From contig NC_091687.1 in assembly GCF_041296265.1 (NCBI RefSeq), forward strand, positions 106,110,001-106,174,000: 64,000 nt of DNA, read 5' to 3'. Source of the stretch: Equus caballus (lineage: Eukaryota; Chordata; Mammalia; Perissodactyla; Equidae). Of the stretch, positions 1-11,489 are shown one piece after another. A program made the position numbers and the translations under genes. Position 1 is the stretch's first letter, and each line of letters begins with the position of its first letter. The notes under the pieces are model-generated. The model ran no database searches. It was not told the DNA's origin and worked only from the letters and a program-made list of their open reading frames with translations.

Positions 1-29
1 ATGTTTGATTCTCAACCTTTTGTTACCTG

Positions 30-35
30 AATAAA
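30..35 (+). terminator. Possible polyadenylation signal of an upstream gene
   Basis: An AATAAA hexamer lies 30 bases into the window, upstream of the ATP6V0E2 CpG island and on the same strand. In human the next gene upstream is ZNF862 on the same strand, so this could be its 3' end. No coding sequence of that gene is visible, so the call is an inference from position only. Confidence 0.25.
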
Positions 36-119
36 GCAGAGTTTATTTCGACACACGCCTCTGTCCTATAAGACCCCTAAGCCAGAACCGGGAAATGGCA
101 GAAGCTGTCTAAGCTAACC

Positions 120-560
120 AGATCTGGCTCCTCGCAAAGCTCGCCCCACAACCCCAAGGGACGCGCTGATGCGCCTGCGCGAGTCGGGCCCGGCCGAGCG
201 CGCTCCCCAGGGCGGCCGGGCGCGCGTCTGGGCGGCTCGGTCCCGCTGCGCATGCTCGGTGCCCACCGCCCGGCCGGCCCCGCGCGCTGCGGAGCATCTG
301 CGCCTCGGCCCTGCAGCCCGGCCTGGGCATCGCGCGCCCGGCCATGACGGCGCACTCCTTCGCCCTCCCGGTCATCATCTTCACCACGTTCTGGGGCCTC
401 ATAGGCATCGCCGGGCCCTGGTTCGTGCCGAAAGGACCCAACCGCGGGTAAGGGATGCTCGCGGGCCCGGCCTCCCTGCGGCCCCTCCCCTGCGCTGCCG
501 CGAGCGCTGGCCCGAGGCCCGCCTGGCGCCCCCTCCTCCTCCGAGGTTTGCGCTGCGCCG
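120..560 (+). promoter_or_regulatory. ATP6V0E2: CpG-island promoter of ATP6V0E2
   Basis: A GC- and CpG-rich block surrounds the first coding exon. It has no TATA box. An NRF1-like motif, TGCGCATGC, sits at 247-255, and a related TGCGCCTGCGC at about 166-177. The start codon at 344 lies inside the island. This is the usual architecture of a widely expressed gene. Confidence 0.75.
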
Positions 561-3346
561 CCTTCAGCCGGGCACCAGGCAGGTGGTCGGGGCCAAGGGG
601 CAGAGACGGTCGTGCTTTAGAAAGGTGGAGAGCCGACTGACACGGGGGACAGTTAAGGGCCACCCCCCTCCAGCCAGTAAAGGCTAGCCAGCCGCTGGTG
701 CATTTTGTTCGCTCCTCACCAGCTGTGACCTTGAGCGAGTGTCAACCCTGCAAGCCTCAGTTTCTTCATAGGTTAAAATGGGGGGGAGGAGGATGGTGAT
801 ACCTGCCTTTTTAAGGCTACTGTGAGGATTCCACGAAATAATGCATATAAAACTCTTAACGGTGCGTGGCACATCTTAGGTATTGAACGACTGTTAGCCA
901 GTATCACTGTTTTTTGAAGGTCCCCAACAGATTCCTGTAGGTGTTGCTCCGTTTACGAGTTTCTGCTTGGTGTTATCCTCTGTTGTAAGAGCCCTCTCTC
1001 CTTGCTTACGAGTTCCTCGAGGTTGGAGATTGTCCTTTTCTCCTCTGCAGACTCCGGGGCCCAGTGTGGGACTGGCCCACGGTGCTTAGTAATGTTGGCA
1101 AAATGGATTAAGTGCTGATTTCTCTGCCATCACCTGGAAGTGCTTTAGATCCGAGGTCGTGGATTCGATGTAGCTTTGGCTGGAGACTGCTTGGACATAT
1201 AGGTGTTGCCTCTGTTCTTCAAGAGCTGCAGGGCTGAGGGCCCACAGCTTCGCTCTGTGAATCATTTTGGTGTCTCACCTCTCCTGCAAACCTTGGTGAG
1301 GTCTTTCTTCAGTCTAACTGAAGTCTCTCCTGCTGCATTCCAGGCTTCTGTCTCCAGTCTTCTTTGAGTGAACACAAAGTAGCTAGTCTCGGTTCTCTCT
1401 ATAACCACTCCCCCTGCCTCAGGGGAGCTCACAGTCTCCTTGCTTCTTGTGCTGTCTTTTGCTCTTATGATTTCCTTCCCCTTGCCCAGTGAATTTTGAA
1501 TTCCAGAGACCCCCTCCACGGTGGGCTGCCACAAATGTAGCTGTGCCGTGTCTTTTCCCAGCGTGGCTACGCTAAGATGGAGTAACAGTGGGTGATGGGG
1601 AAGGGAGATGAAGGGAAGGATTCAAAACGTAACTTGGATGTGGTCACGTCGCCCTCCCCATAAGGTGACACTTAGCATTTTTATGTCCCATCTTGCAATT
1701 CTTACCCTGAGTAGAACTCAGCCTCCTGTGTTCAGGTGGCATCAGGAAGGCCAATGGGAAAAGGGCCGACACCGGGAGCTCTTTCTCTGGCCCTCGCGGG
1801 GCCTTCTGAGGGCACCGGTTCCGTCCGTCCTGACCTGACGTCCTCTTGCATTGCAGAGTGATCATCACCATGCTGGTAGCCACCGCCGTGTGCTGTTACC
1901 TCTTGTAAGTACCGCTCTCCCAGCTCAAGAGCAGCCGGTGCCTTTGTCCTCCTGCCGCCCTCTCCCTAGCCCTGCTCCCCTCTGTCCGGGTGGTGACAGA
2001 TTCAGCTCTTGGAAGGCGGAGTCTGTAAGTCACGTTTAGGAGGCAGTTTGGAATGGCGACCAGGGCAATGGGCTAGAAGTCGTGAACTCTGATTCTGGTT
2101 CTAAATGTGTCCCCTGGACAAGCTTTGTCCTAGTAACAAACAATGAAACTTGTTAAAAAATAACAATGACTCTTAGATGTTAGCTTAAATACCTGGGGAC
2201 GTACTGGCTTTCAGAATTCTCCCTGGACAGAGCATCTCTAAGGCCCTTTCTCGATGCTGCGTCTTGGTCCTTCGGGGCCTGGCAGAGTGTCCTCATCTGT
2301 CCCAGGGAGGGTCTCAGAGGGGCTGGGGTTTGATGGCTCAGAGACCAGGACATAGAGGATGGTGGCTGGGAACGTGGGGAGACGGAGTATACACAGGATG
2401 TGGGAGGATTACCAACAACAGATCCACCGTGGGCAGGGGAAAGCAGGCTGCAAAGGAGAGGCACACAGGCAGAAAGGGGCGACATAGGAAAATGCCACAC
2501 CTAGGAATTATATCTATGAAACATAGACCCGGATCCTGCTGATGATAAGCAGCCCGTGATTTCTGACAGCTTTCTGGGGGTCAGGCACATGACTGGCTGC
2601 TGCGGGAGATTCACAGGTGAAAGGGCTGGATCCTTCCTGCGAAACCAGGCAGAGCTCCATCGTACGGTCATTTGAGGCGTGCAGGGTCGTGCACCTCCAG
2701 AGCCTTTGGGGTTCTGCTGCTGTGGGGCAAACACGGTCATGATGACGGGGCCTGACCCCCTGGCTGTGCAGCCCGCCCCTGGGGAGCTCAAGGCCTAACG
2801 GACAGGCCCTGTCCTGACCCCAGCAGGCCTGGGAGTGGAGCTCTCTGGTTGTCAGCTGCTCTCATCTTGGGGTAGTTCCTTCATCTTCCTCCTAAAAGGG
2901 GGTGATTCTGACATGCTTCCTGTCAGACCAGCCCTGTCCTGCTCCATGGTGCATACTAGGGGGGCCCAGACCAGAGATGTTTTAGGGCGCAGCTGGGAGT
3001 AGCTCCCAACGTGCGCCTGGAGGCTGTCTTACCTCTTCCCTTATCCCGGGGTCCAGCCCCAACTCAGGGATCTTCTACATCTAAAAAACACGAAATCAAA
3101 CCCAACCCAAGCCCCACAAGCCCCAGACTGAGCCTGTGTGCCTGCTGGAGCGTGGGTGGCTCCCTGGAACACACCCTGTGGCTGCTGTGTTGGTCCTGTG
3201 ACCAGGGCTCCTTCTGTGTCCCGGCTCACCCTCTCTGTGCTGTCCCTGGCAGCTGGCTCATCGCCATCCTGGCTCAGCTGAACCCCCTGTTTGGGCCACA
3301 GCTGAAGAATGAGACCATCTGGTACGTGCGCTTCCTGTGGGAGTGA
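344..3346 (+). CDS. ATP6V0E2: V-type proton ATPase subunit e2 (three coding exons)
   Basis: Small hydrophobic subunit e of the membrane V0 sector of the vacuolar H+-ATPase, the pump that acidifies endosomes, lysosomes and secretory vesicles. Coding exons are 344-447, 1857-1904 and 3253-3346. The junctions are GG|GTAAGG, TTGCAG|AGTG, TT|GTAAGT and GGCAG|CTGG, and they join in frame to 82 codons (81 aa plus stop), the family length. The protein starts [18 protein letters not shown] and ends WYVRFLWE, essentially the human e2 sequence as I remember it. Two membrane segments are visible (about residues 7-27 and 36-58), with a P-rich hairpin between them, and an NET glycosylation sequon near residue 70. 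The TGA at 3344-3346 is followed 20 nt later by a donor (CAG|GTACTG at 3367), so most of the 3' UTR is in a separate exon from 3799. Confidence 0.95.
715..900 (+). repeat. MIR SINE, intron 1 of ATP6V0E2
   Basis: Recognisable MIR core and tail: the 'tgaccttgagc', 'cctcagtttcttc' and 'taaaatggggg' blocks are followed by 'actgtgaggatt', in consensus order. It is an old, diverged copy. Confidence 0.7.
905..1856 (+). other. Remainder of ATP6V0E2 intron 1
   Basis: Intronic DNA ending in the acceptor TTGCAG at 1851-1856. I see no further gene, RNA gene or clear repeat here. Confidence 0.6.
1905..3252 (+). other. ATP6V0E2 intron 2
   Basis: Starts with the donor GTAAGT at 1905 and ends with CTGGCAG at 3246-3252. 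It holds only short reading frames without recognisable protein similarity, and I identified no repeat with confidence. Confidence 0.6.
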
Positions 3347-3449
3347 CAGCTGTGCTCCGGCCCCAGGTACTGGGGGGCGGTGGGTGTGGGTGGGGAGGGC
3401 CTGGTGTGGAGGAAGAGAACGGGCGGAGCGTCAGAAGTTTGCGTTTGGA

Positions 3450-3560
3450 TTCGGGCATTCATTTATTCAGCAAAAAATAAATAAACAGTTCTGGGCACCT
3501 ACTCCCTACCTGCCTGGTGGTGTGCTGCCCCCGGGGATGGACAGAAACCAGGGTCCTCGC
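3450..3560 (-). repeat. L2 LINE 3' end fragment (antisense)
   Basis: The text 'cattcatttattcagcaaa...ctgggcacctactccc' resembles the antisense of the L2 3' UTR ('tttattgagcacctactatgtgccaggcac'). Short and diverged, inside the 3' intron of ATP6V0E2. Confidence 0.4.
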
Positions 3561-3798
3561 AGTGCTTTTCCCAGGCCCAGCCAGGGTTATGGGTTTGCAG
3601 GCCATGGAGGAGGTGGGTGTGGATGCAGAATCTGTTCTGAGAGGTGAGGCCTGGGGTGTGGGAGCTGTGAGACTCTGTGTGGGGGCAGAGGGACCTAGAA
3701 GGACAGTTGAGGTAAACTGAGTGACCAGTGCAGAGGCTCTCCGGGGAGAGGGGGTATCCACAACAGGGAAGTGACTTCTTATGTGATGTTCTTTGCAG

Positions 3799-5520
3799 GT
3801 GCCCCAGCTCTCTGGATGACCTTGGCTCGACTGACCCTGACAACCCTTCATCCCTGCCCCTACAGCTGTGTCCTGGTCCCCTGGTGCTCCCTCCCCCAGG
3901 GCCTGCCTGGTTCTGGGAAGTACCGCCTCCTTCAGCCAATTCAGGCCTCGGGAAGCCCCAAGCTCTCAGGGTCAGCCTAGAGCAGGCAATAGCCAGCCCT
4001 CAAACTCTCGCTGCCCCCTCCCAAGTAGATCCTGGCCAGGAGCTGACAAGGGTGGAGTCTGCCTTTTACAAATGGGGCAGCCCGTGGAAGGCCATGTGTC
4101 CCGTGGAGAGGGGTATCCAGCCCAGAATGCTCTGAGCCTGGAGTGGGCTGGGCCAGAGAGGAAGTCCTGGGTGGGGAGTCAGGGACCTGTTATCATCAGC
4201 TCTGCCCCTGTCCTGCTGTGTGACCCCAGGAAGCGTCTCTGTCTCCGTGGGCTGCCTCACCTGTGAGATGGAGAGGCTCCATCTGATCTGGATGTGTCAA
4301 AGGCCTTTTCCAGCTCTGGCGTGGAATTCGTCTTCTTTAATTTTCTGACACATTTAGATGTGGAATTTCTGAAAATGTGGAAGTAATGGAAAAATGTTCA
4401 CACAAAAAAAGCAACATAGTAATTTGGGCCAAGATTGAAACCTCTATGTTTAGCATCCTTGATAGTCACTTAAATTGGCTTGCTTAGAAAGTCGTATGTC
4501 CTCAGAATGTCCTCTTCCCCCTTCCTTCCCTACCTGGTTGCCCCCTGTGGCTAAGCTCCCTCCCCCATTCTCAGAGTCTCAGTCTGGGCACTGTAGGGGC
4601 CCCAGGAGGATGAAGAGAAGGGGATAGGCGAGATTTGGGTGGCACTGCGGGCACTGTGCCCACCCTGGCTCCAGAGGCCAGCACCACACCTGTCTTCTCC
4701 AGAGTGGACTGGAGATGGTGAGGGATGGAGGCGCACGTGGCCTGACCAAGGCTGGAGGCAAAATGTGGGGGTCAGACCAGAGGGAACCCAGGGACCCTCC
4801 AGCCCACCCCCTCATGCATCCCAGGAGAGCTGAGGCTGAGATCTTGGATGTTTGCCTACAGTCCCAGAGCTAATCTGGGTCCCTCATTCTGCCACATTGC
4901 CTCCTAGGGGAATAAGCCAATCTCACATATTTATTGACTATATTTATTTGATTGGCATCCTTCCCTGTTAGTGGGTATAATCTTTGGAAGGGCAAGCGAA
5001 TGTGATGCATCTCACCAGATTTCTTGGTTCTGGGCTTGGCCTGTTGCTCAGAGCTCAGGTTGAGGCCTCCCGTAGGCATCCCCCCAACCAGGCTGTTTTC
5101 CTGTCCTGACCTCTATGGGCCTCCTGGAGTGGGATGCTGAGTGTAGCTTGTACTGAAGACCCGACCGTGTCAGGTGACTAGTGAGTGGTGGGAAGTTACT
5201 GTTTGGTGACGAAGACCTGGCTGAGGCCAAGTTCGCTTTGTTGCTCTACCCACCTGATACCCCTTTCCTCAGTGGGTGGGTTTGGGGCACAGGAAAGGGG
5301 ACTGGCAGCTACTTGGAGCTGCAGCACTGGCAGGGGGACACTGAGAACCACATTTTCCTGAGACCTGAGGGAAAGTACAGCTGTGCTGGATTCTGTCCAG
5401 AGCCCGGCCTGGCAGGACGACAGAGAACTTGTTCAAGTGGAACTGTGACCACCACTCGTCTGTGCCCCGGGTTAGAGTGCATGGTTCCTGGGGCTGCAAT
5501 AAAGTGGGTCCCCGACATCT
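3799..5520 (+). other. ATP6V0E2: ATP6V0E2 3' untranslated exon
   Basis: A good acceptor (TTCTTTGCAG at 3789-3798) opens an exon with no long reading frame in continuity with the coding exons. It runs to the AATAAA at 5498-5503. The spliced 3' UTR is inferred from the donor just after the stop codon in exon 3. Alternative use of this acceptor could give other C-termini, which I cannot test. Confidence 0.55.
5498..5503 (+). terminator. ATP6V0E2: ATP6V0E2 polyadenylation signal
   Basis: AATAAA in the context GCTGCAATAAAGTGGG, followed within 20-40 bases by GT-containing sequence. It is the first canonical hexamer downstream of the proposed terminal exon. Confidence 0.6.
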
Positions 5521-5639
5521 CAACATCTCCAGAGCGTGGCCTGCCTCATTCCTGCATGCCCGAGGGCCCGAATCCACCTGCTCCTCATGGCTCCACCTGC
5601 TCCTCACCAGGCCTGGGTGAAAATAAGCTTCCTGCATGG

Positions 5640-6100
5640 GGCATGGGGAGGGAGCGAGCGGAGAAGCTAGCACTCCCAGGCCAGGGAGTATTGTAGCTCA
5701 CGGGAGGAGTTGCAAGACTTTGGGGCTGGGGAGGAGCATAGAGGAGGAAGCAGGAGAAGTGAGGGCCCAGACCACTGAGGCCCTCAACTCCCACTGCAGC
5801 CTGGATGCCGGGGCCTCCGAGTGGAGAGGAGACGTCCACTGAGTGGTTGGACAGATGGGTGTGAATGTCAGGAGGAAGATGCGGCCTGAAGAGCTGAGAA
5901 TCTTCAAACAATAATGACTTATCCCTGAGGCCTGGGGTTGGAGTGTGAATGGGAAAAGCCCGGACTAGAACCTGGGGAGTGCCAGCATTCGTGGGGTGGG
6001 CAGGTGAAGACAGCCCGTCGAGGATACGAGAGGCTGCCAAGGACACAGGAGGAGAGTGGGTGAGCATAATGTCATGAAGTCCCAAGGAAGTGATTCGAGA
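5640..6100 (-). repeat. L2 LINE fragment (antisense)
   Basis: On the plus strand this reads as antisense L2 ORF2: a 'gagtggagaggagac' block, a 'ttggacagatggg' block and an 'acctggggagtgcc' block lie in the order seen in L2 antisense. The open minus-strand frame across it is decayed L2, not a host gene. Confidence 0.55.
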
Positions 6101-6880
6101 GGAGGGACTGGTTCCTTGAGAAGGAGGGCAGGGAAGGTGAGAAAGACAAGTGACAGCTTGAGGCGAACCCCTCAGACCCTCTGAAAAGCCTAGAGAGATG
6201 GAAGGGGGCGAAACAAGGAGGGGACCTTCTTGGGTCAGTTTTTCTGGGTCTCTGCAGGTCAGGCCCTGGGCCTGGGGAACGTACCCCATAAGGCTGCCCT
6301 GTACCTCCAGCCTCCAGCCCTGCAGCTGAAACTTAAACCAAGCCCAGCCTCCTGGGCCATCTGCTCCCCGAGCTGCATTCCCCCTTAGGGCCTGGGGTCT
6401 GGGGTGCTGAAGATCACTGGTCCAGGCTCAGGGTTGGGGGAGGGTGTCTCACAAATGGTTGCTTCTCCTTCTTCAGGTTCTGGGCTTCCCCAGTGTTGCA
6501 CTGCCCCAGCTCCTCGTCAGACCGAGGCATGTGTGTGTCTGTCTCTGAATTCTCACTGAACCACCACGGTGGAGGCATCCTCAGTTCCTGGGGAGGGGGG
6601 GTCCAGGGGAGTGCCCCTGCTCTCTGGGCGTCCCCTGAGCAGCTCAGAGGGGGCGGCTCCTTCCCAGCATGGTGGCTGTGCTCCCCTCTTCCTTCCTTTC
6701 TTTCTGCCTGTGCAGCCCTATTGTGGTGAGAGGCTGAGAGCTTGGCTGCGCTGCACCCCCTCCCAGGTTCTGGTGCCCACCGGCTCTGTGAGGATTGCCT
6801 TCCTACGGAAGCTTCCGCCCCACACCCAAGGCAGGAACTGCAGGCTGAGCAGGATTTGTCAGAGATAAACACAGCTGGAC
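6100..6880. other. Intergenic, nothing identified
   Basis: GC-balanced sequence between the L2 fragment and an LTR-like segment. The reading frames are short and low-complexity. I see no gene or convincing repeat. Confidence 0.5.
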
Positions 6881-7490
6881 ATTCGTTAAAGCGATGAAAT
6901 GGGGTTTTATTCTGTAACTACTGACAGTAGGGGAAATGTGAGCTCTGTCCAGTGGGTGCTGAGGTGACTGGTCCGTTTGAGGGAGAATGAGAGAGGAGGG
7001 AGAGGGGTGAGTGGGCCCAGGTAGACTCAGGAGAGTGAAAAACCGCAAGGGTTGGTCAGTGCCAGAGTGACTAGTCCAGCTGCGTCTCCACAGAGACAGG
7101 GGGACAGAGGCCCATCCTTCCTGATTCCATTTCAGAGGAAGGGCTTTTGGGTCCTTGAGAAAGACGTTCCTGGGTTGCAGGAGATACATACGTACATATC
7201 TCAAAGGGACAGAGGAAGGATTTGCAATTGTAAGCTTTTTAAAGTAAATGCTCTAAGAAAGGTCTGGGGGTGGGGGGTGGGCAGGGTGTCAGAGGCCTAT
7301 GGTCAAATATTGGCTAGAACAAACAGTAAGCTCTTGTGACAGCCCAGAGCTTTTTCAGATGGGAACTTAGCAGGCCTGGGTTGTCCCGGGGATGGGGCCT
7401 TAGGCTTCCAGAAGCCATGCTAGGTTGGTGGGGTCAGAATTTGGACGGACTTCTTATATGCCCAGAATTCTTGTAGTTTCAAGCAAGAAG
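6880..7490 (-). mobile_element. Possible ancient LTR fossil
   Basis: Read on the minus strand, the segment ends with an AATAAA-type signal (plus-strand TTTTATT near 6903-6910) and has the pyrimidine-rich composition of a retroviral LTR. I could not match a subfamily and see no open coding remains. Family and ends are tentative. Confidence 0.3.
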
Positions 7491-7492
7491 CG

Positions 7493-7508
7493 CCCCCCCC
7501 CCCCACCA
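7493..7508 (+). repeat. Poly(C) tract
   Basis: An uninterrupted run of about 14-15 C residues followed by CACCACCAC. A simple repeat prone to length error. Confidence 0.85.
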
Positions 7509-7509
7509 C

Positions 7510-8560
7510 CACGTGGGAGACACATCAGTAAATGTTGGTCTCAGACACTCAGAGAACCTACATGAAGAAAAAGATCCCTAAAGACAGGCAGCGGCTGTGA
7601 GTAGGATCCCCCTGCACCATACCTACCGGAGACCGCCCTCGGGCGGGACCAGCCCATGAAGGCCAGAGGCTGCCAGGCTAAGCTGCACACACACAGGGCG
7701 GCCAGCAGAGGGCAGTGCCCCCATGCGGAATGCAATCCTCCAGGGGACCAGTTTATGCTGCCACTGGGGGTGCTTTGCGCTGATGTTGCGGGTCGTGGCC
7801 TTAGGCCATGGCTTTTAGTGGGGACAGGGACAATTCTACAGGCGATACCTTAGCCTGGATGAAATGTCCTTCAAGGATATTTAACAACAACCCTGACTAA
7901 TTGAGCAGTTACCAGGTGCCAGGCACTGCTTGGGAAAGCTGAAGGGCAAAGAGCTAAAGTACCTTGCCAACCTGATGCTGCGCCCACGCCAGGCTTCCCA
8001 ACAATCTTCTGAGACCTTCTCCCACCTCAGCGTTCCAATCCATAAGAGGGATGCTCATCGGCCTGGATTCTCAGTGGGGAGTGGGCGGTACCTACAGAGG
8101 GACACTGTTACTGCAGGGCACAGGCTCACCCCTCCTTAAGGAAGCCCTAAAACAAGGCCCTGGATGAGTTTTGGTTGCTCAATAGATACAGGATTGTTGG
8201 TAACAACGGGGATGTGAGGAACGGAGGTGAAATCGAGTGGGCCGGTTGGCGCTGCTCCTGATCAGCTCCATATCTATGTGCTGGAAGTGACCTTTGTTTG
8301 TAAACCTTGGGGTTTCCAGGAACAAAGTCAGTTGGCAGCCACCACAGTTTTGCTTGACTTGTAACACCAGACAAGTAAGGGCAGGTGACCAAAGTCTATG
8401 CTCACTCAGCCCACGCTCCGTGTTTGCACACCTGCCTGAGAATCTCTTGGAACAGAACAAACCCAGAGAATGCTGGGCCCAAAGCCACGTCTGTTAGGAC
8501 AGACTCTCCAGAGGAACCCAGACTTTTCATAAGCGCTCCGGGTGGTTCTTAGGCCCGCAC
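7510..8560. other. Intergenic, nothing firmly identified
   Basis: A segment near 7890-7930 ('tgagcagttaccaggtgccaggcactg') resembles an L2/MIR 3' end. Otherwise I see no gene, RNA gene or clear repeat. Confidence 0.45.
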
Positions 8561-8589
8561 AGGTCTAGGGACCAGAGTTTTGTAATCAT

Positions 8590-8762
8590 GCAGTGGTATT
8601 TTGAGGGTGGAATGTGGTCCACCTCTACTAGAATTACCTGGAATGCTTGAAAATGCAGATGCCTGGGCCCACTGCAAACCCTGCGGGATTAGAATGTCAC
8701 AGATGCGACTCAGACTTTGCATTTTAAACAAGCTTCCCAAGGGTTCTTGTGCTACTGAAACC
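8590..8762 (+). repeat. MER5A-like hAT-Charlie fragment
   Basis: The 'agaattacctggaatgc', 'cagatgcctgggccc' and 'cattttaaacaagcttcccaagg' blocks are in the order of MER5A, a non-autonomous hAT-Charlie element. Confidence 0.65.
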
Positions 8763-8767
8763 TCTAA

Positions 8768-9016
8768 GCAGGGTTTCCCAGCCTCGGCGCTATCGACAGT
8801 TTGGGCTGGATAATTCTTTGTTGGGGGCGAGGGGTGCTGTCCTGTGCATTGTAGGATGTTTAGAGCACCCCTGACCTCTACCCACCAGATGCCAGCAGAT
8901 CCCTTCTTCCTGCTCCCAGTTGTGACAGCCACACACGTCTCCAGCCGTTTTGAAATGCTCCCTCATGGGCCAAATCTGTCGCCCTCTCGCCCTGCTTTGG
9001 GAACCACCACTCTAGA
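8768..9016 (+). repeat. Non-autonomous hAT-type element
   Basis: Starts near 'gggtttcccagcctcgg' and ends 'tgggaaccaccactc', a degraded inverted pair of hAT-Charlie-type ends. The interior ('ttgggctggataattctttgt', 'cattgtaggatgtttag', 'ccagttgtgacagccac') matches a common mammalian repeat. The same element recurs inverted at 26.53-26.75 kb. Confidence 0.6.
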
Positions 9017-9019
9017 ATC

Positions 9020-9690
9020 TGGACCCTTCATGTGATTGATGAAATATAATCAGTTGCCCGACTCAGAGCCCCTGCAAAAGGAGGTTGGGAAACCTCGAGG
9101 GGGCTGGTATCCTGAGACCAGGGTGCCCGGTGAGCCTTTCCCGGCAGGACCTGGAGTTTCTGGCCTGGAGACCACGCCCTGGGGAGAAGGAAGCAATGGA
9201 GCTTTAGGGGGTGTCTGAGCAACTATAATCCCAGCGGCGTGCGGTCCAGCAATAAGCTGGTGGCTCATCGGAGACGGGGAGAGGGAGGGGGCCCCGGAGA
9301 ACCTTGAGCTCAGCCTGCGGGCATCTTCCCTGAAAGGGTCGGTGGGTATGGTTGGGATGGATATTCTCGGAAACCCCCCGCAGCTCCCTCAGCTCAGGAC
9401 TAAGGGCCCTGAGGGCAGCAAGGCTTTTCCTCCCCACTGAAGAGGCCAGCCTTTGTTCCCTGCCAAAGACCTGGCAGACATCAGGCTGGCGATTCTTCTC
9501 ACTGCCCTTTCTGTGTCTCAGGCAGCAGGAGCACTGGGCGCAGCAGAGGCTGCAGCCCTGATCAGCTGTGATACCATGTGCAGTGGCTGTGCCCTGGGTC
9601 TGCGGAGATTGATTGGGCAAACATAGTTTTCTCTTTTTTCTTTCTGCCCAGCCTTCCAGAAGCCATTCCCTTTGCCTGAGCAGCTCCGCT
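9020..9690. other. Intergenic, nothing identified
   Basis: No gene, RNA or clear repeat seen. Short frames on both strands lack recognisable similarity. Confidence 0.5.
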
Positions 9691-9694
9691 CAGC

Positions 9695-9920
9695 TCCGAG
9701 GTTGAGAGAGCAGGATCGAGAACTGGGCTGCCGGGTTCAAATTCCAGCCCCACCAATTATTAGTTGAGTGCAAGTTGCTTAGTCTTTCTGAGCTTCAGCT
9801 TTATTGCCGAGTTGCTATAGTAACAATAATAGTGCCTGCCTCATAGGGGTTGTGAACGTGAGCTGAGAGAGTAGAGGAAAGTGCCTGGCTCGTTGATAAA
9901 TGCCCGCTAATCATCACATT
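9695..9920 (+). repeat. MIR SINE
   Basis: Nearly full-length MIR in sense. It shows the tRNA-related head ('gggttcaaattccagcc'), the core ('gagtgcaagttgctta'), 'tgcctcataggggttgtgaacg' and the tail 'gtgcctggctcgttgataaatgcc'. Confidence 0.8.
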
Positions 9921-10379
9921 ATTTTTACATATTTACCCTTTAGTTCCAGGCCACACTTTATTCCGCCAGGATCTCAGCTTCCTTCGTCTTTTCTTGTTTC
10001 CATCACGGACACGATGCTGATCCACCTGTGGAAAAGGAAGTGGCGAGCACCCTGGGAGCTTTGATGTGTAGGACAGGTCCTGGGAATAAGGGCCACAAAA
10101 ACACCTGGGGCCTGTTTAGTATCTGTGTTTCTGTTTTACGTCAAATGTCCTTAACATGATCTATACGTGTAATGTCCTCAATAAAAACACTAATGCTTTT
10201 GGGAGGGTGTAGGGAGAGAGAATGGGTAATGGAGCAGATATACTGATTCTGAAGTTCTCTGGGAAAAATAAACATGTAAGAAACAACCAGGAAATTTCTG
10301 AAGGAGGAGAGTATTGAGAGGGACACTCTCATGCCCAGATATTTAGAAGTCTTATAAAGTCACAATTTTCAGGGCTACA

Positions 10380-10985
10380 GAAATAAAAACAATGTTGCTG
10401 GCACATGAATAGACAGACAGAGCAATGGAAGAAAGTAAGAGTCCAGAAATAAACTCAAATTGATAAGCGTGGCAAATCAAATCTGCGAGGAAGGGTGAGT
10501 AAAGGCTCTGAACAGTGCTGGGACTTCTCCCTCTGCCAACAAAATAAGTGGCAGATGGATCAGAGATTTAACAAGTTTCCATGAAACTATAAATGTTCTA
10601 GAAGAAAACACAGGAGAATTTTAGAAGATTGTCTTATAATAGGGGAGGTCTAACTGAGAATGAAAAAAGAAACCCAGCAGTGGTGAAGATAAAGCTTGAT
10701 AATTTAAACTACATTTAAACTTTCTGCACAATAAAAAGAAAAAGTTTAAAAAGGTAAATGATAAACAGGGGAAATGATTTGCAACTCATATGACAGACAG
10801 AGAGTTTGTTAACAAGATAAAAACAGCACCTCAAGTAAATGGGCAAAGGAGACAAGCAGGCACTTCACAAAAGAAGTAGAAATTACTTTTGAGCATGAAA
10901 AGATGCCTCACATCATTTATAATCAAGGAAAGCAAATTAAAACAACAGTGTAACCCCATCATTACCTATTATAGTAGCAAACATC
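10380..10985 (+). repeat. Old L1 fragment, ORF2 3' region
   Basis: A-rich sequence with L1 ORF2 C-terminal landmarks in order: 'gatcagagatttaac', 'gaaaacacaggagaat', 'aacaagataaaaacag', 'aagtaaatgggcaaaggag', 'aaaagatgcctcacatcat'. No open frame is retained. Confidence 0.65.
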
Positions 10986-11059
10986 AAACCGATAATAGGC
11001 TGCACTGGACAAGTCCATTGGTAGACACCATCAATGTCCCATGCATTTCCCTTTGCTCT

Positions 11060-11487
11060 CAACACTCCATGCACAGCAGCTGACTTCCAACTGCCAGCAC
11101 CATCCTTATGTCCCATGCAGCAAGCTGGAAGTGCCATCAAGAAATTATTGCCATCAGGGCACTCTTCAACCAATGGCAGATGGGACTTGGTATGTAAATG
11201 CTCCCAGAGTTTCTCCAGCTCCAGTCGCCCACAGAGTAGCTGGCTTGCACTTCTGCCTTCACCATGAGAAATGCACGCCCTGGACAGCCTACTGTCCCCA
11301 GAGAAGAACCATGTGGAGCAGACTAATCACAAAATGACCTAGAGCCAAGTCTGGGCAAACCTAGGCTAGACTGGCGAGCCCCAGCAGAAGCAGGGTCATC
11401 TGAGCAAAAAATAAATCCTTCTTGTAAGTCACAGTTTCCAGGTGTTTTATTATGCAGCATTATGGTGGCATAGCTGACTGATACAAT
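11060..11487 (+). mobile_element. MaLR-type LTR fossil (MLT1-like)
   Basis: The 3' end reads 'aataaatccttcttgtaagtcacag', then 'ttttattatgcagcat', 'agctgactgatac', the ending typical of MLT1 LTRs of ERVL-MaLR elements. The block 'gagaagaaccatgtggagcaga' also fits. Old and broken. The 5' limit is uncertain (somewhere 11.0-11.2 kb). Confidence 0.5.
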
Positions 11488-11489
11488 GT

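Noticed and set aside
109-687. Overlapping long frames on both strands around the ATP6V0E2 first exon
   Set aside because: CpG-island artefacts. The true coding part is the 104-nt segment 344-447 with a donor.
5585-6289. Minus-strand frame of 234 codons
   Set aside because: Overlaps an L2 fragment and the ATP6V0E2 3' end, with no recognisable protein family and low-complexity composition.
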